DNA of 64,000 nucleotides from an uncultured Lachnospiraceae bacterium (GTDB lineage Bacteria; Bacillota; Clostridia; Lachnospirales; Lachnospiraceae): contig CAKRFU010000006.1 of NCBI GenBank assembly GCA_934320845.1, forward strand, positions 62,001 to 126,000. Direction: 5' to 3'. The notes beneath the pieces were generated by a model. It was not told the DNA's origin. It did not search any database and saw only the letters and a program-made list of their open reading frames with translations. Positions within the stretch are counted from its first letter, which is position 1. Every line of letters begins with the position of its first letter. Below are positions 7,935-16,690 of this stretch, piece by piece. Position numbers and translations under genes: made by a program.

Positions 7935-9389
7935 ATGAGTTACGATAAATACACAAGCCCGCTTTCAGAGAGATATGCAAGTAAGGAGATGCAGTATATT
8001 TTTTCTCCGGACAAAAAGTTTAAGACATGGAGAAAACTTTGGATTGCACTTGCAGAAGCAGAAAATGAGCTCGGACTCAAAAATGAGCATGGAGAACCGG
8101 CAGTAACAAAAGAGCAGATAGAAGAACTTAAAGCTCATGCCGATGATATAAATTATGATGTTGCAAAACAGAGAGAAAAAGAAGTACGTCATGATGTAAT
8201 GTCACATGTTTATGCATACGGAGTCCAGTGTCCTAATGCGGCAGGTATCATCCATCTTGGTGCTACATCATGTTATGTAGGTGATAATACGGATGTTATC
8301 ATCATGACGGAGGGACTTAAATTTGTGAGAAAGAAACTTATCAATGTTATTGATGAACTTTCAAAATTTGCTGACAAGTATAAGAGCCAGCCGACACTTG
8401 CATTCACACATTTCCAGCCGGCACAGCCTACAACAGTAGGAAAAAGAGCGTCATTGTGGCTTCAGGAGTTTGTGATGGATCTTGAGGATGTAGAATATGT
8501 TCTTTCTACAATGAAACTCTTAGGATCAAAAGGAACAACAGGAACACAGGCAAGTTTCATGGAACTTTTTGACGGTGATGAGGAAAAGGTTAAAAAGTTA
8601 GATGAGATAATTGCAAATAAAATGGGATTTGAAAAGTGTTTTCCGGTTTCAGGACAGACATACTCACGTAAACTTGATACGCGTGTTTTAAATGTACTTG
8701 CAGGAATTGCGGCAAGTGCACATAAATTTTCAAATGATATAAGACTTCTTCAGCATCTTAAAGAGATTGAAGAACCGTTTGAAAAGAATCAGATAGGCTC
8801 ATCAGCTATGGCATATAAGAGAAATCCTATGAGAAGTGAGCGTATAGCATCACTTTCAAGATATGTTATGTCGGATGTGACAAACACGATGTTCACATCA
8901 GCTTGCCAGTGGTTTGAGAGAACACTTGATGACTCTGCCAATAAGAGAATAAGTGTACCGGAAGGATTCCTTGCAACGGACGGTATTCTTGACCTTGTAC
9001 TCAATGTTGTTGACGGACTTGTTGTATATGACAAGGTAATTGAAAAACGTCTTATGTCAGAACTTCCGTTTATGGCAACAGAAAATATTATGATGGATTC
9101 GGTTAAAGCCGGTGGAAACAGACAGGAACTTCATGAGGAAATTCGTAAACTTTCCATGAAAGCTGGAGAAAATGTTAAGAAGTACGGTAAAGAAAACAAT
9201 CTTCTTGAACTCATCGCAGATGATGATAAGTTCCCGGTAGGAATTGAAGAACTCAATGCGACAATGGATCCTTCTAAGTATGTCGGACGTTCAGCTTCAC
9301 AGGTTACAGAATTCCTTGAAAATATAGTAAATCCTATATTAGAAGCAAACAGGGATATATTGGGTGTTAAGGCAGAAATAAACGTTTAA
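7935..9389 (+). CDS. purB: Adenylosuccinate lyase
   Basis: A 484-residue lyase acting twice in purine synthesis: it releases fumarate from SAICAR and from adenylosuccinate. The fumarase/aspartase signature GSSAMAYKRNPMRSE is clear, with TSCYVGDN and GTTGTQASF further upstream. I choose ATG 7935 (MSYDKYTSPLSERYAS) because it has AGAAAGGAATAGAAG before it; an in-frame start at 7884 would overlap purF. With purF upstream and purA 1.3 kb downstream it makes a partial purine cluster. The remaining pur genes are not in the window. Confidence 0.96.
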   Translation: MSYDKYTSPLSERYASKEMQYIFSPDKKFKTWRKLWIALAEAENELGLKNEHGEPAVTKEQIEELKAHADDINYDVAKQREKEVRHDVMSHVYAYGVQCPNAAGIIHLGATSCYVGDNTDVIIMTEGLKFVRKKLINVIDELSKFADKYKSQPTLAFTHFQPAQPTTVGKRASLWLQEFVMDLEDVEYVLSTMKLLGSKGTTGTQASFMELFDGDEEKVKKLDEIIANKMGFEKCFPVSGQTYSRKLDTRVLNVLAGIAASAHKFSNDIRLLQHLKEIEEPFEKNQIGSSAMAYKRNPMRSERIASLSRYVMSDVTNTMFTSACQWFERTLDDSANKRISVPEGFLATDGILDLVLNVVDGLVVYDKVIEKRLMSELPFMATENIMMDSVKAGGNRQELHEEIRKLSMKAGENVKKYGKENNLLELIADDDKFPVGIEELNATMDPSKYVGRSASQVTEFLENIVNPILEANRDILGVKAEINV

Positions 9390-9461
9390 AAGTTTGATAC
9401 AATTTAACAGGGCTTGCAAAGGTATGAATTGAAATAAAGACGCAAGCAGAATGGAGGCTAT

Positions 9462-10619
9462 ATGGCAGCTAAGCGTATTTTGACTTCCAGAGCAGCTGAA
9501 AACATGGTTGTTGCTGATGATGTTTACACAACAGACGACAAACTGGTCATTCCGGAGGGCACAGTCCTTACGGAAGAGATAATCAAATCGCTTAAAGAAT
9601 ATGGAATATTTGCGATAAGGATAAAGGTTGATGAGGAAGATGGAAGCACTCCTTTGGAGAACGATTCAGAGGAAGATGAGACAAAAGAGAAAGAAGAAAC
9701 TCCAAAAAGCAGAACTCAGGAGAAAAAGCAGAATTATCTGAGACAGATAAAAGAGAGTAAAGAGTTTGAAGAGTTTCACAATGCATTTATCGACAGTGTT
9801 GATGACCTTAAAGGTGTATTTAACAAAGTTGTCATGCACAATGAAGAAATTGACAGCAAAGCAATTCTTGAGGACGTTGAGAATGTTGTAGATAAGGGAA
9901 GAAACGGTATTCATATCCTTGATATGCTTCAATGTATGAGAGGTTATGATGATGTGACTTATGTTCACAGTGTAAATGTTGCCCTGCTCAGCAATATGAT
10001 AGGAAGAATAGTGTATCCTGATATATCAAAAGAAGAACTTGATGTACTTACACTTTCAGGACTTCTTCATGATATAGGCAAAATGATGGTTCCGGACAAT
10101 ATTATTCAGAAGAATGGAAGGCTGACACTTCCGGAGTATAATGTTGTAAAGACACATGTACTCTTTGGAAATAATATTCTTAAGGGACTCAAAAATTTAG
10201 ACCCGAGAGTTGCAGAAGTTGCAATGCGTCATCATGAGAGATGTGACGGTACAGGATATCCGGGAGGATATAAAAGAGAACAGATTGAACCGTTTGCAAG
10301 AATTGTTGCAATAGCTGACACATATGATGCGATGACTTCAGATAGAGTATACAGAGCAGCACTGTGTCCGTTTGATGTTATTCATATGTTTGAACGTGAG
10401 GGTATTGTAAAATTTGATGTAGAGTTTTTGCTTCCGTTTTTGGAAAAAGCTGTACAGGCTTATCTTAATACAGAGGTTAAACTTTCAACAAATGAGGTTG
10501 GTAAAGTAATAATGATAAATCACAATGAATTTTCAAAGCCTGTTGTGCAGGTTGGGGATGAATTTTACGATTTATCAAAGGAAGCAAGTGATATTGTTAT
10601 AGATAAGGTCTTGATATAA
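9462..10619 (+). CDS. HD-GYP domain protein, probable cyclic-di-GMP phosphodiesterase
   Basis: A 385-residue soluble protein. Residues about 60-95 are an acidic/basic low-complexity linker between a small N-terminal region and the HD-GYP domain. The domain shows HS (169-170), LLHDIGKMMVPD (201-212) and HHERCDGTGYPGG (257-269), the full signature of active enzymes that hydrolyse cyclic di-GMP. No sensor or membrane segment is seen. Start ATG 9462 has ATGGAGGCTAT upstream. The gene sits between purB and purA, and the purA promoter overlaps its last codons. A link between guanine-nucleotide supply and c-di-GMP turnover is possible but is only inference from position. Confidence 0.88.
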   Translation: MAAKRILTSRAAENMVVADDVYTTDDKLVIPEGTVLTEEIIKSLKEYGIFAIRIKVDEEDGSTPLENDSEEDETKEKEETPKSRTQEKKQNYLRQIKESKEFEEFHNAFIDSVDDLKGVFNKVVMHNEEIDSKAILEDVENVVDKGRNGIHILDMLQCMRGYDDVTYVHSVNVALLSNMIGRIVYPDISKEELDVLTLSGLLHDIGKMMVPDNIIQKNGRLTLPEYNVVKTHVLFGNNILKGLKNLDPRVAEVAMRHHERCDGTGYPGGYKREQIEPFARIVAIADTYDAMTSDRVYRAALCPFDVIHMFEREGIVKFDVEFLLPFLEKAVQAYLNTEVKLSTNEVGKVIMINHNEFSKPVVQVGDEFYDLSKEASDIVIDKVLI

Positions 10620-10639
10620 TTCCGCAAATTAGGTATAAT
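10611..10639 (+). promoter_or_regulatory. Promoter of purA
   Basis: TTGATA (10611-10616), exactly 17 bp, then TATAAT (10634-10639); the -35 overlaps the stop of the preceding gene. Two perfect small hairpins follow in the 80-nt leader: GTCTTAT/ATAAGAC (10648-10663) at the expected transcript start and TGTCAT/ATGACA (10686-10704) just before the ribosome site. Confidence 0.75.
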
Positions 10640-10719
10640 CCATTGTGGTCTTATAAATAAGACATATAGTATCGTAAATATATGGTGTCATGCATACAAT
10701 GACAGAATGGAGGAATTTT

Positions 10720-12003
10720 ATGGTTACAGCTATCGTAGGTGCTAACTGGGGAGATGAAGGTAAGGGTAAGATTACTGATATGCTTGGCGAAGAGTCAGAT
10801 ATCATTGTACGCTTCCAGGGTGGAAGTAATGCAGGTCATACTATCATAAATGACTATGGAAAATTTGCATTACATTTGCTTCCATCAGGTGTATTTTATG
10901 ATCACACTACAAGTATAATTGGTAATGGAGTTGCATTGAATATCCCATATTTATTTAATGAAATAAATGAATTGACTAAAAGAGGTGTGCCACAGCCAAA
11001 AATCCTCGTATCTGACAGAGCACAGATTCTTATGCCATATCATATAGCATTTGATGAGTATGAGGAAGAGAGACTTGGAAAGAAATCATTTGGTTCAACT
11101 AAGTCGGGAATAGCACCATTTTATTCAGATAAATACGCAAAGATTGGTATTCAGGTATCGGAACTTTTCCAGGATGACGATGCACTTAAAGAAAAAATTG
11201 AGAGAATCTGCGTACAGAAAAATGTTATACTTAAATATTTATACAACAAACCTGAACTTGATCAGGAAGAAATCTTAGATACACTTCACCAATACAGAGA
11301 TATGGTAGCACCATATGTATGTGATGTATCAGCATTCTTAAGAAAAGCAATCAAAGAGGGCAAAAATGTGCTTTTAGAGGGACAGCTTGGTTCTCTTAAA
11401 GATCCGGATCACGGAATTTATCCTATGGTTACATCATCTTCAACACTTGCAGCATATGGAGCGATAGGTGCAGGCATTCCTCCATATGAGATTAAGAGAA
11501 TTGTTACTGTAGTTAAAGCTTATTCAAGTGCTGTTGGAGCAGGTGAATTTGTAAGTGAGATTCTTGACGAAGAAGAAGCAGATAAACTTCGTAAGCATGG
11601 TGGAGACGGCGGAGAGTATGGAGCAACAACAGGACGTCCACGTCGTATGGGTTGGTTTGATGCTGTTGCTACACGTTATGGCTGTGAGATACAGGGTGCA
11701 ACAGAAGTTGTTCTCACTGTACTTGATTGTCTTGGATATCTTAAAGAGATTCCTGTATGTGTAGGTTATGAGATTGATGGAGAAGTTGTAAAAGACTTCC
11801 CTGTTACAACAAAACTTGCAAAAGCAAAGCCTGTATATAAAGTTCTTCCAGGATGGAATTGCGATATAGGCGGTATAAAGGAATACGACAAACTTCCTAA
11901 AGAGTGCAGAGATTATATTGAATTCATCGAGAAAGAAATAGGTGTTCCAATTAAGATGGTATCAAATGGACCAAAGAGACATGATATCATTCACAGGAAA
12001 TAA
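10720..12003 (+). CDS. purA: Adenylosuccinate synthetase
   Basis: A 427-residue enzyme joining IMP and aspartate with GTP to give adenylosuccinate, the first step to AMP. Start ATG 10720 (MVTAIVGANWGDEGKGK) follows TGGAGGAATTTT; an upstream ATG at 10690 lacks a ribosome site. The phosphate loop GDEGKGK and the motif QGGSNAGHTI stand at the N-terminus, and GTTGRPRRMGWFD-type IMP-binding residues (TTGRPRRMGW) near residue 303. Together with purB two genes upstream it completes the branch to AMP. It is followed by a copy of a dispersed palindromic repeat. Confidence 0.97.
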   Translation: MVTAIVGANWGDEGKGKITDMLGEESDIIVRFQGGSNAGHTIINDYGKFALHLLPSGVFYDHTTSIIGNGVALNIPYLFNEINELTKRGVPQPKILVSDRAQILMPYHIAFDEYEEERLGKKSFGSTKSGIAPFYSDKYAKIGIQVSELFQDDDALKEKIERICVQKNVILKYLYNKPELDQEEILDTLHQYRDMVAPYVCDVSAFLRKAIKEGKNVLLEGQLGSLKDPDHGIYPMVTSSSTLAAYGAIGAGIPPYEIKRIVTVVKAYSSAVGAGEFVSEILDEEEADKLRKHGGDGGEYGATTGRPRRMGWFDAVATRYGCEIQGATEVVLTVLDCLGYLKEIPVCVGYEIDGEVVKDFPVTTKLAKAKPVYKVLPGWNCDIGGIKEYDKLPKECRDYIEFIEKEIGVPIKMVSNGPKRHDIIHRK

Positions 12004-12016
12004 TCTCAAAATAAAT

Positions 12017-12080
12017 ATGATGTAATGGAGCAATCCGAGGCATCAGTTGGGGTCAAAATACTTTTTGACTCTAACATCAT
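12017..12080 (-). repeat. Dispersed palindromic repeat, short copy A
   Basis: Read on the minus strand, the first 57 nt match 26670-26726 at 49 positions by direct comparison. The copy is bounded by ATGATGT (12017-12023) and ACATCAT (12074-12080) and holds an inner GTCAAAA/TTTTGAC hairpin (12052-12069). It is 64 bp, against about 187 bp for copy B, so it looks like an internally shortened form. It follows the purA stop by 13 bp. Confidence 0.7.
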
Positions 12081-12085
12081 AAATA

Positions 12086-12147
12086 TATACGGGTTAGTTG
12101 ATTTTCGAGTACATTGAGATGTTTTTGAAAAACGATTAGCCCGTATA
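12086..12147 (+). other. Long hairpin in the leader of the penicillin-binding protein gene
   Basis: TATACGGGTTA (12086-12096) pairs with TAGCCCGTATA (12137-12147) over 11 base pairs (one G-U) around a 40-nt loop, ending 21 bp before the start codon. No T-run follows, so it is not a plain terminator; a leader structure or protein-binding site is possible. Confidence 0.45.
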
Positions 12148-12168
12148 GCTTTAAATAGAAAGGAAACA

Positions 12169-14694
12169 ATGAACTACGGTAAAAAGGAAATTGACAGAAA
12201 AATTAAAACTTTAAATTCGTCAAAAAGAAAAGTTTTAAACAAAATAAAGCTTAATTTAAAAATTATTGTTGTTATTGTTATTCTTACGTCTGTGCTGTGT
12301 ATGGCATTCAGCGTAGTGGGCGTTGTGAGGGGGCTTGCAGACAGTGCACCAAAGATTAGTGAGGAGAGCATGATTCCGGATGGATATCCGTCTACAGTGT
12401 ATGACTCAAAAGGAAATAAAATCCAGACGCTCATGGGTTCGAATGCAAATCGTGTTTACAAAAAGATTGAAGATATTCCGATATGCGTACAAAATGCATT
12501 TATAGCAATAGAAGATGCAAGATTTTATAAGCATAGCGGAATTGACCTTCAGGGAATTATAAGAGCATTGTATTCTTCTTTGTCTGATGAGAAGATGACA
12601 CAGGGAGCAAGTACGATTACTCAGCAGTTATTGAAAAATCAGATTTTTGGCGGTGGAAATGAAAAAACTTTTTTCGGCAAATTGTCGAGAAAAATACAGG
12701 AACAGTGTCTTGCCATCAGGCTTGAAAATAACATAGGCAAAAAAAAGATTCTTGAATATTATCTTAATACAATAAATTTAGGACAAAATACGATGGGAGT
12801 GGAAACTGCAAGCAGAAGATATTTTAACAAGTCAGTATCAAAACTTAATGTATCGGAAGCAGCAGTTTTAGCAGGAATTACACAAAATCCGACGGAGTAT
12901 AATCCTATTACAAACCAGCAAAACAATGAGACAAAAAGAAAAATTGTGTTAAAAAACATGCTCGACCAAAACTATATAACAGAGGATGAGTATGAGGATG
13001 CGCTTGGTGATGATGTATACAGCAGAATTAAGAGCGTAAATGAGCAGAAGATTTCAGGCAAAAGTACGATAAATTCTTACTATGTTGATGCAGTTATAGA
13101 CAATGTAATAAGTGACCTTAAACAGAAACTTGGGTATACGGAAACACAGGCATACAATGCGATATACAGAGAGGGACTTAAGATATATACATGTCAGGAT
13201 GGAGCACTTCAAAAGATATGTGACGATGTAATAAACGATGATAAATATTATCCTAAGGGAACAAAGTCATATCTTTCTTATGAGCTGAATGTGATTAAAG
13301 CTGATAAAGACGTGGTTCAGTATACGGAGAGAGATTTAAAATCATTTTTAATTGATTCACATATAAAAGATTCAAGCCTTTATTTTAAAAACAAAAAGAT
13401 TGGAAAAAAATATATAAAGAGATTTAAAAAGAAAATGCTTGGAAAAGGTGACAGGATTGCAAGTGAAGTAATTAATTTTATAAAACAGCCTCAGGCATCG
13501 TTTGTTCTTATGGAGCAGGAAACAGGAAGAGTAAGAGCAATAGTAGGAGGACGAGGCGAAAAGAAGGCAAACAGGACACTTAACAGAGCAACGTATTCAA
13601 AGAGACAGCCGGGTTCAACTTTTAAAGTTTTGTCCACATATCTTCCGGCACTTGACACATGTGGGATGACGCTGGCAGATGTTATGGATGATGCGCCTTT
13701 CAGATATCCGGGAACGAACAAAAAGGTTAAAGATTGGGATTCATCGGGGTATAAAGGACTTACTTCACTTAGACAGGGGATAGTCGATTCGGTAAACGTA
13801 GTTACTGTAAAGACATTTCAGAAAGTAACACCGCAGACCGGTTTTGATTATCTTTTAAATCTTGGATTCACGACACTTGTTGACAAAAGAGAAAGTACAG
13901 ATGGCAGGATATATACGGATATCCAGCTGCCCACGGCACTTGGAGGACTGACAGACGGAGTAACCAACAGTGAGCTGACAGCGGCATATGCAGCTATAGC
14001 AAACGGAGGAAAATATATAAAACCGGTTTACTATACGAAAATTGTTGACAGTAAAGGAAAAGTTTTACTGAGAAATAATTCTTCAGGAAAAAGGATTATG
14101 AAAGAAAGTACGGCATGGCTTCTTACAGATGCAATGAAAGAAGTTATAAGTGACGGAACAGGAAAAGCGGCAGCATTTAAGCACATAAAAATGTCTCAGG
14201 CAGGAAAGACAGGAACGACATCTGATAATACGGATTTTTGGTTTGAAGGTTACACTCCGTATTATACTGCCGGAATATGGATGGGATATGATTCAATGTT
14301 TAACCAGAGCCAGGGAAGCACACATAAAAAGATGTGGTCTGCTATAATGGAGAGAGTTCACAAGTACAAAAAATTGAAAGATAAAAGTTTTAAGATGCCG
14401 ATAGATATAGTAGCGAGAAATATATGTAAAAAGTGCGGAAAACTCGCAATAACGGGACTTTGTGATAGAGCACTTGATGGTAATGATATAAAACTTGAAT
14501 ATTTTGCAAAAGGAACACAGCCAAAAGAGAATTGCGATTGTCATGTAAAATATTCATTTTCAGGAACGACAGGAAAGCTGTTAAACAGTACATCTGACAG
14601 TGCAAATATAAGAGTTTATCTTAAAAAAGATGAATCATCATATACTGAGGCAACGAAAGATACACCGTTTATTATTCCTAATTGGCTGAAATAA
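12169..14694 (+). CDS. Class A penicillin-binding protein (PBP1A type)
   Basis: An 841-residue bifunctional peptidoglycan synthase. A short cytoplasmic tail and one membrane anchor (residues about 30-55) precede the GT51 glycosyltransferase domain, with IAIEDARFYKHSGID (catalytic Glu115) and GASTITQQLLKN (146-157). The transpeptidase domain has PGSTFK (active Ser483, Lys486), SVN (541-543) and AGKTGTT (678-684). The C-terminal tail carries cysteine pairs (ICKKCGK, NCDCH), unlike many PBPs, which may form disulphides outside or bind metal. Start ATG 12169 follows AGAAAGGAAACA. The 3' end overlaps the convergent gene at 14678 by 17 bp. Confidence 0.95.
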   Translation: MNYGKKEIDRKIKTLNSSKRKVLNKIKLNLKIIVVIVILTSVLCMAFSVVGVVRGLADSAPKISEESMIPDGYPSTVYDSKGNKIQTLMGSNANRVYKKIEDIPICVQNAFIAIEDARFYKHSGIDLQGIIRALYSSLSDEKMTQGASTITQQLLKNQIFGGGNEKTFFGKLSRKIQEQCLAIRLENNIGKKKILEYYLNTINLGQNTMGVETASRRYFNKSVSKLNVSEAAVLAGITQNPTEYNPITNQQNNETKRKIVLKNMLDQNYITEDEYEDALGDDVYSRIKSVNEQKISGKSTINSYYVDAVIDNVISDLKQKLGYTETQAYNAIYREGLKIYTCQDGALQKICDDVINDDKYYPKGTKSYLSYELNVIKADKDVVQYTERDLKSFLIDSHIKDSSLYFKNKKIGKKYIKRFKKKMLGKGDRIASEVINFIKQPQASFVLMEQETGRVRAIVGGRGEKKANRTLNRATYSKRQPGSTFKVLSTYLPALDTCGMTLADVMDDAPFRYPGTNKKVKDWDSSGYKGLTSLRQGIVDSVNVVTVKTFQKVTPQTGFDYLLNLGFTTLVDKRESTDGRIYTDIQLPTALGGLTDGVTNSELTAAYAAIANGGKYIKPVYYTKIVDSKGKVLLRNNSSGKRIMKESTAWLLTDAMKEVISDGTGKAAAFKHIKMSQAGKTGTTSDNTDFWFEGYTPYYTAGIWMGYDSMFNQSQGSTHKKMWSAIMERVHKYKKLKDKSFKMPIDIVARNICKKCGKLAITGLCDRALDGNDIKLEYFAKGTQPKENCDCHVKYSFSGTTGKLLNSTSDSANIRVYLKKDESSYTEATKDTPFIIPNWLK

Positions 14695-15562
14695 AATCCA
14701 CATGTCCCTGCATCCAGATAATGCCCTTGAAGCGACGGCCTATCATAGGTTCTCCTTCAAGGTCTTTTCTGTTTATGGCAATATTTAGAACAACATCATT
14801 GCAGTTTATAAGCAATTGAAATACATCTTCATTTGTGTATGGATTGGTTGTAAGTGACCAATTTAAAATAGTACCGATAATCATGTAATTGTCAGATTCA
14901 GAGCCGTATGGAATGAAAGTTGATTCGACAATTGAGTATAAATCTTCTGTCATAATTCGCTTTCCGAGTCTGCCGGACAAATCGATTTCGTCAAGTGTCA
15001 GACTGTCGATGGCGTCCTGATCTCCTTCTTTTGCCTGCAATAATAACTGGCGTTTCATGCGTGTTTCATGATTTTGTCTATTGATACTTTCATTTGTTTT
15101 TTGTATTCCAAGAAGAATGCGGCCTTCAAGAGAAAGCCCTGAAAGTGCGAGGTTGGCACGATGAGGTGTGTTGTCCGTAAATTTAAGTTTCATATAATCT
15201 ATAGAATTCTGAAGATAGAAAATAACGGAAACAGCCATGCGTATATCGTCACACATACCAGTGTAAGCATTTGTGTCTACACGCTTATTTATGGTGACAT
15301 CTGTGCGCATTGTGATGAGGGAACTGCTGCAATACGGGAAATAATGGTCAACGTGAAAAAAACCGAGTTTGTCATATTCTCCACGGATGGTTATACCTGT
15401 ATTATGTGCAAATTCATGACTTAGTTCAGTGATTTTTCTGCTATCTCCTGATAAAATCTGTTTGCTCACGGACGGTTTATCCATAGAAATACCAAGGAGT
15501 TTATCCATATCCTGTTTTGATGAAATATTGCTGAAACCAACAGCTCTTAAAAATCTATGCAT
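14678..15562 (-). CDS. DUF3881-like protein of unknown function
   Basis: A 294-residue soluble protein that begins MHRFLRAVGFSNISSKQDMD. I believe it belongs to the DUF3881 family, which is common in Lachnospiraceae and has no known function; this is from memory of the family, not from a search. No signal peptide, membrane segment or catalytic motif stands out. A charged central stretch (residues about 165-200) precedes a final IIWMQGHVDFI. It is convergent with the PBP gene and their coding ends overlap by 17 bp with no hairpin between, so transcripts must run into each other. Its promoter region is shared divergently with degV. Confidence 0.75.
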   Translation of the reverse strand: MHRFLRAVGFSNISSKQDMDKLLGISMDKPSVSKQILSGDSRKITELSHEFAHNTGITIRGEYDKLGFFHVDHYFPYCSSSLITMRTDVTINKRVDTNAYTGMCDDIRMAVSVIFYLQNSIDYMKLKFTDNTPHRANLALSGLSLEGRILLGIQKTNESINRQNHETRMKRQLLLQAKEGDQDAIDSLTLDEIDLSGRLGKRIMTEDLYSIVESTFIPYGSESDNYMIIGTILNWSLTTNPYTNEDVFQLLINCNDVVLNIAINRKDLEGEPMIGRRFKGIIWMQGHVDFISAN

Positions 15563-15651
15563 AAAGTTTTACCTCATTTATTTAGTGTAATCATATAATA
15601 CTACATGACTGGTGAAGCTACAAGTAACATTGTTTCAATTTGCCTAATTTC

Positions 15652-15680
15652 TTGTAAAAAAATATGATTTAGGATATAAT
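15652..15680 (+). promoter_or_regulatory. Promoter of degV
   Basis: TTGTAA (15652-15657), 17 bp, TATAAT (15675-15680). A GCGCT/AGCGC stem follows in the roughly 85-nt leader (about 15693-15725). Confidence 0.7.
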
Positions 15681-15772
15681 CTATAATATGTGCGCTTACA
15701 AATAAAAATTAAAATGTTTTAGCGCGTGGATACAAGGATAAAGAGATATGTGATATTTACCCGGAGGTTAAT

Positions 15773-16636
15773 ATGAGTAAAATTGCGATTATAACAGATA
15801 GTAACAGTGGTATAAATTTTGAGGAAGGAAAAGAAATCGGAGTAAGGGTTTTACCTATGCCGTTTCTTATTGACGGAAGGACATATTATGAGGAGATAAG
15901 TCTTTCGCAAAGTGAGTTTTTTGAAAAACTTGAAAGTGATGTTGATATATCTACATCACAGCCTTCTCCGGAGAGCGTTATGAAAATATGGGATGAGGCA
16001 CTTGAAGAAGCAGACGAGGTTGTATATATACCTATGTCGAGCGGGCTTTCAAGTTCATGTCATACAGCACTTATGTTAGCGGATGACTATGACGGAAGGG
16101 TTCAGGTAGTAGACAATCAGAGAATATCAGTTACGCAGCGTCAGTCGGTTCTTGATGCTTTGGAACTTTCAAAAAGAGGACTTACCGCAGCGCAGATAAA
16201 AGAGGAACTTGAGAGAGTGAAGTTTGAGTCAAGTATATATATTATGCTCGATACGCTTAAATATTTAAAGAAAGGCGGAAGAATTACTCCAGCAGCGGCA
16301 GCACTTGGTTCGGCACTCAGATTAAAACCTGTACTTACGATTCAGGGAGAAAAGCTTGACGCATTTGCTATTGCAAAGACGAAAAAGCAGGGTGTCAAAA
16401 AAATGCTTTCTGCAATTGAAGATGACATAAATAGCAGATTTGGAGGTGTAGACCATATGGAAAACATACATATGGAAATCGCACATACAAAAAATCCTGA
16501 GGCGGCAGAAGAGTTGAGACAGCAGATAATTGAAAAATTTGGAGTTAAGCAGGTGGATCTCTATCCGCTTTCACTCAGTATTGCATGCCATATAGGACCT
16601 GGATCATTGGCAGTTGCATGTTCAAAAATTATTTAA
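15773..16636 (+). CDS. DegV family fatty-acid-binding protein
   Basis: A 287-residue DegV-fold protein. The N-terminus IAIITDSNSGI, the stretch SQPSPES (positions about 62-68), the PMSSGLSSSCHTA segment and LKYLKKGGRI are the usual landmarks. DegV proteins bind a fatty acid, and the FakB members present it to the kinase FakA for incorporation into phospholipid; no fakA is in the window, so which type this is remains open. Start ATG 15773 follows CCGGAGGTTAAT. A 54-bp gap separates it from proA, with no terminator seen. Confidence 0.9.
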   Translation: MSKIAIITDSNSGINFEEGKEIGVRVLPMPFLIDGRTYYEEISLSQSEFFEKLESDVDISTSQPSPESVMKIWDEALEEADEVVYIPMSSGLSSSCHTALMLADDYDGRVQVVDNQRISVTQRQSVLDALELSKRGLTAAQIKEELERVKFESSIYIMLDTLKYLKKGGRITPAAAALGSALRLKPVLTIQGEKLDAFAIAKTKKQGVKKMLSAIEDDINSRFGGVDHMENIHMEIAHTKNPEAAEELRQQIIEKFGVKQVDLYPLSLSIACHIGPGSLAVACSKII

Positions 16637-16690
16637 ATTTGAAGACTTTTAGTTAAGTAAATCGTTTATGTAAATGGAGGGGATTGACAG

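Noticed and set aside
12051..12072. GTCAAAA/TTTTGAC hairpin as purA terminator
   Set aside because: No T-run follows, and the hairpin is part of the dispersed repeat; a terminator role is not supported.
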